Source of the DNA: Cylindrotheca closterium
Taxonomy: Eukaryota; Bacillariophyta; Bacillariophyceae; Bacillariales; Bacillariaceae
Direction: 5' to 3'
Length of the DNA stretch: 12,236 nucleotides
Assembly: GCA_933822405.4 (NCBI GenBank)
Contig: CAKOGP040001975.1
Coordinates: 1 to 12,236, forward strand
The notes under the pieces were generated by a model, which was not told the DNA's origin, made no database searches, and saw only the letters and a program-made list of their open reading frames with translations. Below, one piece after another: positions 8,051 to 12,236 of the stretch (its first letter is position 1; each line of letters begins with the position of its first letter). The position numbers were made by a program, and so were the translations under genes.

Positions 8051-8217
8051 ACCTTGCGTTTTCATATTGGTCTTCAGTGACACGTAAAAGCTGGTACTGG
8101 GACGGTGTGGCAACCCTTCAATACTTTTCTGATGGTTGAAGGCTCAAATGTTGACAAACCGGCTTAGGACTGCCACGTTCAAAATAAACGTCGAATAAAG
8201 TACTGCAATTTGACGCG

Positions 8218-8601
8218 ATGTGCTTGCTGTGTAACAACAAACACAAAACTGTTTTCAAGACTGAAGAAAATAGCAACGGATTCCTATTGCATTGGATAGA
8301 AAACAGTCACTGTGTGCGATGGTTTGGCTTCAGAAAGGGATGGGTGAAAACTGGAGAAGGAGGATTTACAACTGGTGATTCCAATGCATTGACGTCAAAT
8401 TCCATTGCTGCTGCTGACAAATATGACTGTTTATGGAGTGCGCCTGCCAATTTTGAGTCGTCTTGCACGCTCACTCCTGGTACCACACCACTTGGGAGTT
8501 GTGCGCCAAAATTTCTCATGGTACATTTTGTTGTACATTCCACACAAAATTTCACCAGCCCAGATAATTATGTAAACATACTATGTTTCTACTGCTCGTA
8601 G
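8218..8601 (+). CDS. hypothetical open frame, 127 codons, unknown
   Basis: ATG 8218 to TAG 8599. The product is Cys-rich at both ends and has a Gly/Thr/Ser-rich centre (GEGGFTTGDSNALTSNS). I do not recognise it. The opposite strand is also open (8307-8555, first ATG at 8519) and its product, with VVPGVSVQDDSKLAGALHK, looks at least as protein-like. I cannot decide between the strands. There is no neighbouring gene that helps. Confidence 0.22.
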   Translation: MCLLCNNKHKTVFKTEENSNGFLLHWIENSHCVRWFGFRKGWVKTGEGGFTTGDSNALTSNSIAAADKYDCLWSAPANFESSCTLTPGTTPLGSCAPKFLMVHFVVHSTQNFTSPDNYVNILCFYCS

Positions 8602-8738
8602 CCTTTCGGTTGTCTTGTACATAAAAAGGGTTTGGTTTTGGAAAGTGACAATTTTCACCAACACAACCATTTCACAATTTTCTACAACCCCGTCCACAAA
8701 CATCTAGTATACCAGTCATAGAAGTAGAGGGCAGCTGT

Positions 8739-8999
8739 AAATGGCAAGTCAATTCTTGGTCTGTAGTCTTGTACATAACCCACATCCTATTACAATATGA
8801 TCATTGTCTAACATGTTGTTGTCTTGCTTTTCTTTTATTAGGGCGAGCAGGTTGGCCAAAAATCCATAATTTGCACCATTGATTGCATGTGAGGCCACAA
8901 GGAGGACATCTGCAAATGGCAAGTCAATTAGTGATCTAGACCTACTATAATGATTTGTACATCCTGCTTTCTAACATCATCTTGCTTTCTTGCCTACAG
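8739..8999 (+). repeat. imperfect tandem duplication, about 175-186 bp apart, with intron-like segments
   Basis: AAATGGCAAGTCAATT occurs at 8739 and 8914. Each copy is followed by TTGTACAT (8769, 8955) and then CTAACAT, a T/C-rich tract and a terminal AG (8841, 8999). Each GTACAT...AG segment (71 and 43 nt) looks like an intron, but the intervening 115 bases have stops in all three plus frames. Confidence 0.5.
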
Positions 9000-9310
9000 G
9001 TGCTCGTCACCAAGACATTAGTTTGTCAACTCCGTCCGGAGCAGCAACTCAGCGCAACCAGCCAAAAACAGAATACACTGTCTCATCCTCTACAAAGCAA
9101 AGCAAGAACCTTGTATGTATCACCAACACTGCTTGGGTGGATGCTGATCTTCAAGACGGAGGAGTACTAATAGTGGAAATAATGGTTTCACTTGCAAGCA
9201 AACAAGATCATAAAATGATAGACAAAATGGATCAACAGGTGACAGAGGCAAGCTACAACTGTAGCACTGCAGAACATGGTCAGAGGTCGGAGCACTGTTC
9301 CACCTGTTGA
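9000..9310 (+). CDS. possible 3'-terminal exon of a hypothetical gene
   Basis: After a good acceptor (TTTCTTGCCTACAG, ending 8999) the frame is open for about 100 codons to TGA 9308-9310. The product is polar, with TNTAWVDADLQDGGVLIVEIM in the centre (starts near 9127), and there is no early ATG, so it could only be an exon. AATAAA follows 34 nt after the stop, which supports a gene end. No upstream exon can be joined with confidence. Function unknown. Confidence 0.3.
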
Positions 9311-9344
9311 GATTTTTGGTCCAGTCTAGCCTTTTCAATAGATC

Positions 9345-9350
9345 AATAAA
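9345..9350 (+). promoter_or_regulatory. AATAAA, possible poly(A) signal
   Basis: It lies 34 nt after the stop of the exon candidate at 9000-9310 and before a TGTAAATGTCTATGTG stretch. Its weight depends on whether that exon is real. Confidence 0.3.
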
Positions 9351-9815
9351 TTGTCAAATAATGTAAATGTCTATGTGATACAATGAATGGGCACTTTCAA
9401 TGGTTTTGCCAACTGCATGCCCTTTCATCACCATAAACTAGTCTTCCAAAGCAAAGGACCCACTGTTTGAAGGACAATGAAGTTCCCATAGGACAACAAG
9501 CACATTGTCCTTTAATGACAAGTCCTGTGCGTGGAAAATTGAAGATGCATCTGATCGAAATCACGGTCAGACAGTCTTGCATCCCAAGGTTCTGAGACAA
9601 AATCAAATGGGAACTTTCCAAAAATGAGAAGGTTCTTCTCCTCAAAAAGACAATTTCCTTGTCATAAAAAGGACAAGGGGTTGAAGATTGGATAGAGCAG
9701 CTAAAAACTGGTGGACTTGAGAGAAGACAAGGGCATGGTTCCGACGAGGATGTTTTGCCAAAGCGAAAGAGCAAACGCCTCCTTGCTGCCAAATCATAGG
9801 TCTCAAGACAGAAAT
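9351..9815. other. flank of the retrotransposon; only ambiguous open frames
   Basis: On the plus strand a 43-codon frame (9668-9799) ends with DEDVLPKRKSKRLLAAKS, a basic C-terminus like those of nuclear proteins, but it has no start codon and no clear splice acceptor. On the minus strand 9397-9831 is open for 144 codons, without an ATG start at its beginning and running into the LTR. Neither is recognised. GAAAT at 9811-9815, next to the LTR, would be one copy of a 5-bp target duplication; the partner lies outside the window. Confidence 0.35.
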
Positions 9816-10018
9816 TGTTAGAATAAAGCAAAATGTGCTCTATTGTGAGTGCCTTTAGCGCTCAGAACAAACTCTCTGCAATCGAAATTCATAATCGACT
9901 GTACAACACTTTCATGACAATAGTTCTCCTGTGTCTAGGTATACTTTGAGTGAAATTGTTCCTATTTGATTAATATTTGGCTTGAATTGATGATTCAATC
10001 ACAAAAGTAAGTTCAACA
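9816..10018 (-). repeat. 3' long terminal repeat
   Basis: On the minus strand it starts TGTTGAACTTAC directly after the polypurine tract and ends TTTATTCTAACA, giving TG...CA ends and a short imperfect inverted repeat (TGTTGAA/TTCTAACA). The length of 203 bp is within the copia range. Without the 5' copy the borders are inferred from ends and position only. Confidence 0.6.
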
Positions 10019-10019
10019 A

Positions 10020-10028
10020 TTTTCCCTT
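10020..10028 (-). promoter_or_regulatory. polypurine tract
   Basis: AAGGGAAAA on the minus strand lies one base before the proposed LTR start, which is where the plus-strand primer of LTR elements is expected. Confidence 0.6.
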
Positions 10029-10430
10029 GGAAAATCCCTTGTTTACAGAACTTGATTCAACCTCTACGACAATTCTGTGTTGAATGCAGTACTTTGGGAC
10101 ATCTTGTATTATTCCCTACTGCATTGTACACAACACCGATATCTCACTTGTATAGGGTCATTCCCTTTTTGTGTGGATGTAGATTGTCCGACAGACTTGC
10201 GTCCGGCATACTTGCGTCGAATCCCGACATCACGATCAAAGTCCGATCGTACGTGTCAAAAACGTTGTACTTGAATAGTTTCTTTTTGGAACGTAAAAAC
10301 TCATATTTTGTCACATCCCAACACACTCCTGCCATTGTGACAATCACCATTGGCAGCAATGGGACATGCTCTCATTCACTGTTTATTTTTGTTTTGTATA
10401 TTCTTTTGAACATATACATACTTGTCTGAC
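10029..10430 (-). other. noncoding 3' region of the retrotransposon
   Basis: Between the pol stop (10431-10433) and the polypurine tract there is no gene. Short open frames occur on both strands without motifs. Such a 3' spacer occurs in some copia elements; its role is unknown. Confidence 0.5.
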
Positions 10431-12236
10431 CTAGTCCTGTGGACCAAGAATCAGATCCCTGATTTTGCAAAACTTGCAATGGCTTAGTCATGAAATCCGC
10501 AATCATATTTGCAACAGTAGTATGAAAGATCTGACGGTACTCAGCACTGAGTAACTTCCCTTTCCCAGCTTCCAGTAAATTGTTACCAGCTGGTGTTTCC
10601 TGCTTTGAATCCTTGTTGAACTTGATAGGAAAATCTTCCAACATGTTCTTGACATAGTCGTCCATGCAGATCTTGAGTTTTCCTTTCACCAAGAAATCCA
10701 AAGTCATTCCAAGATATCTGTGTATCTTTCCTCTGACAATTGTGCATGCCTTGATCGAACCATATCTCATGTTCAACAGCAAATTCCTCATTTACTTTTG
10801 GATCCATGTGACTTGACATAAGATTGTCAACATGAAATCTGATAGTTTGCTGTTTTTCATTAACAACTTTGTTAGCAACACACGGGTCATACGGATTGAA
10901 AACAAATCCCTTTGCCTCCAAATCACTTCGAAATTGATTATAGAATAGGAGGCTCGATTGCAACATCCCATATATAGCACGTAGTACCCGCACATAGATT
11001 ACTCGCTTTCCGTTCTCTAATACAACGTATTTGCGATACTCTGGGGCCATGTCAATCAATATCTGGACCATCATGCCAGTGATTTTCATGTAGACGCGAT
11101 CTTCTCCTTCCTTAGCATCAGGCATATAAGTTTGAATGAAAGCGTTAGGTACGTCCAGTGTCATTACATCTCTACCTTCGTGTGCATCAATAACACAAGT
11201 AGTGGTGATTGCTTCCTGCAAAGCAGTTGGACTTGCAGTGTCCTCTCGCGATAACTATTCACGAGTTCCATCGCCTCAGAATACTAGGCGACCTTTAATT
11301 GTCTTTTCGAATTGCTTCTCCGCAAGTAACATCATCGCTGATTGGGCCTTCTTTCGCTCAGACGCGGTCATGTCTTTAACAAATTTGGGAGTGAAACAAT
11401 CTATCAGGAGCATTTGTCTCAATTCCTTATCCACAGCATCCTTTTCATCATCACCAAACTTCTTCAGTCCTTGATTGTTGATGTAATACTGTTGAATGAA
11501 GTTCAGACCTTCATCAGTATCAAACTTGGCCTTGATCTGCATCATGCAACGAGCGATTAGAATAGCGTCGTGCTCTTCATAATCAGCTTTCATCTCATTT
11601 TCAATCTGTTGGAAACATAGATTGTGCTTTGCTTCAAGGATAGCTTTACTGTCATTAGTACTGCCACTTCCTTCTTTGGTACAAATACCAGATTTTAACT
11701 TGTTCTTCAACGGTTTCATTTCTCTCTCTCGATGCTTGCGTCTTGTCGCAACTCGATTCTTGTTCTTATTGGCAGAACTGCCACTCTTGCTCGAAGGCCA
11801 TTCTCTTGGTTTCTTTGGAACTTGAGAAAGGTTCAGCCCTGACATTGCAGCTTGCGCATACGTTTGCCCAGATGGAGTGACTTTTGCTACTTGAGGCTCT
11901 TCAGGCTCAAATACAATCTCTTCTTCTGGCGGCTCTTGTAGGTCCTCCAGATCAGTAATGAGGCTCCCAATATCATCGGTTCCTCTATCGACATTTTCTT
12001 GATGGTGATCCAAACTGGCCACAATAGGTTCTTCCTCTTCATTGCCTTCATCACCCGAATCGTCATCTGATTCATAGTTGTCATCTCCACGGAATCTGAC
12101 AGTGATTTCTGGCATATCATTGACATCATTGTCTGCATCTGCCAAGAGCTCTTCTCTTTTGGAGTCATCGATATCATCAAATTGTCCACGTAGGTTGAAA
12201 TCACGTTCATCTTCATCTTCAGGTTCATAGTCCTGA
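10431..12236 (-). pseudogene. pol: Ty1/copia Pol relic: acidic linker, reverse transcriptase, RNase H remnant
   Basis: One frame runs from the right edge to 10583 with only TGA 11276-11278 and TAG 11255-11257 inside it; 924 bases, a multiple of three, separate the apparent starts of the two open parts. The first part is an Asp/Glu-rich segment (including DDDSGDEGNEEEE), then a basic patch (VATRRKHREREMKPLKNK), then GLKKFGDDEKDAVDKELRQ and KTIKGRLVF, the usual lead-in to copia reverse transcriptase. SREDTASPTA and DVPNAFIQT (first catalytic Asp) follow, then RVLRAIYGML, NPYDPCVANK and FHVDNLMSSH, in which the second Asp of the VDD pair is Asn (codon 10825-10823). A frameshift near 10770-10790 continues as YLGMTLDFLVKGKLK and FHTTVA, which joins directly to MIADFMTKPLQ, so nearly all of RNase H is deleted. 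A last frameshift leads to KIRDLILGPQD and TAG 10431-10433. The true start is outside the window. Confidence 0.92.

Larger units (their letters stand above)
9816..12236 (-). mobile_element. Ty1/copia LTR retrotransposon, 3' part, defective
   Basis: Reading leftward on the minus strand: pol relic (from the right edge to 10431), about 400 bp of noncoding sequence, a polypurine tract (10020-10028) and a 203-bp LTR (9816-10018). Order and reverse-transcriptase motifs fit Ty1/copia, where integrase precedes reverse transcriptase. The motif HVDNLMSSH and the DVPNAFIQT block resemble diatom copia lineages. Integrase, protease, Gag and the 5' LTR are expected beyond 12236. Two stops, frameshifts and an RNase H deletion show it is dead. 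Confidence 0.9.

Noticed and set aside
8307..8555. Minus-strand open frame with VVPGVSVQDDSKLAGALHK
   Set aside because: Its first codon is GTG, only 70 codons follow the first ATG, and the opposite strand is equally open. It is mentioned under the plus-strand entry but not called.
9397..9831. 144-codon open frame on the minus strand
   Set aside because: Its apparent start is not an ATG and lies inside the LTR; composition (Ser/Cys/Phe rich) looks like the shadow of a charged plus-strand sequence.
11276..12236. Separate Gag-like gene right of the reverse transcriptase
   Set aside because: It is in the same frame as the reverse transcriptase, separated only by two stop codons, and its end carries the standard lead-in to copia reverse transcriptase. 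It has no CCHC zinc knuckle. It is part of Pol, with its start outside the window.

Overview
The window looks like nuclear DNA of a eukaryotic alga, most likely a diatom or related heterokont. Three things suggest this: a Ty1/copia Pol whose reverse-transcriptase motifs read like the diatom copia lineages, a DDE transposase of a type I associate with diatom genomes, and a probable short spliceosomal intron. The organism is inferred from remembered family resemblance, not from a search. There are no bacterial features, tRNAs or rRNAs that I can see. The region is gene-poor, repeat-rich accessory sequence.

Layout. Positions 1-2003 (+) hold the only gene that may still be intact: a two-exon gene (357-939 and 1003-2003, about 527 aa) with a broken or unspliced-looking region in front of it and a poly(A) signal behind it at 2136. 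Its motif order resembles the C-terminal half of a fungal/oomycete/algal protein family that ends in a restriction-nuclease-like fold; this is a tentative match. Positions 2334-4605 are a DNA transposon of about 2.27 kb, bounded by near-perfect terminal inverted repeats (19-bp identical core) and flanked by AT dinucleotides. Between its ends lie, in the same direction, the remains of a FEN1/XPG-type structure-specific nuclease and the remains of a DDE transposase (DDD triad still readable). Both are broken by several frameshifts, and the transposase also by stop codons. A FEN-like nuclease next to a DDE transposase inside one pair of inverted repeats is the most interesting point of the window.

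Positions 4606-8200 contain no convincing gene. They are a patchwork of repeats: inverted 20-bp minisatellites facing each other (4623-4670 and 5069-5174), a run of eight heptamers (5637-5692), a perfect 35-bp inverted repeat that could form a hairpin and is partly duplicated (6144-6322), and a satellite-like repeat of about 180 bp with degenerate copies (6758-8050). Positions 8200-9800 hold a few short open frames of unknown meaning, the best being a 3'-terminal exon candidate followed by AATAAA (9000-9310).

Positions 9816-12236 (-) are the 3' part of a dead Ty1/copia retrotransposon: a 203-bp LTR with TG...CA ends, a polypurine tract, and a pol relic that runs off the right edge. The pol has two stop codons, at least two frameshifts, loss of one catalytic aspartate of the reverse transcriptase and deletion of nearly all RNase H. 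Gag, protease and integrase must lie beyond the window if they exist.
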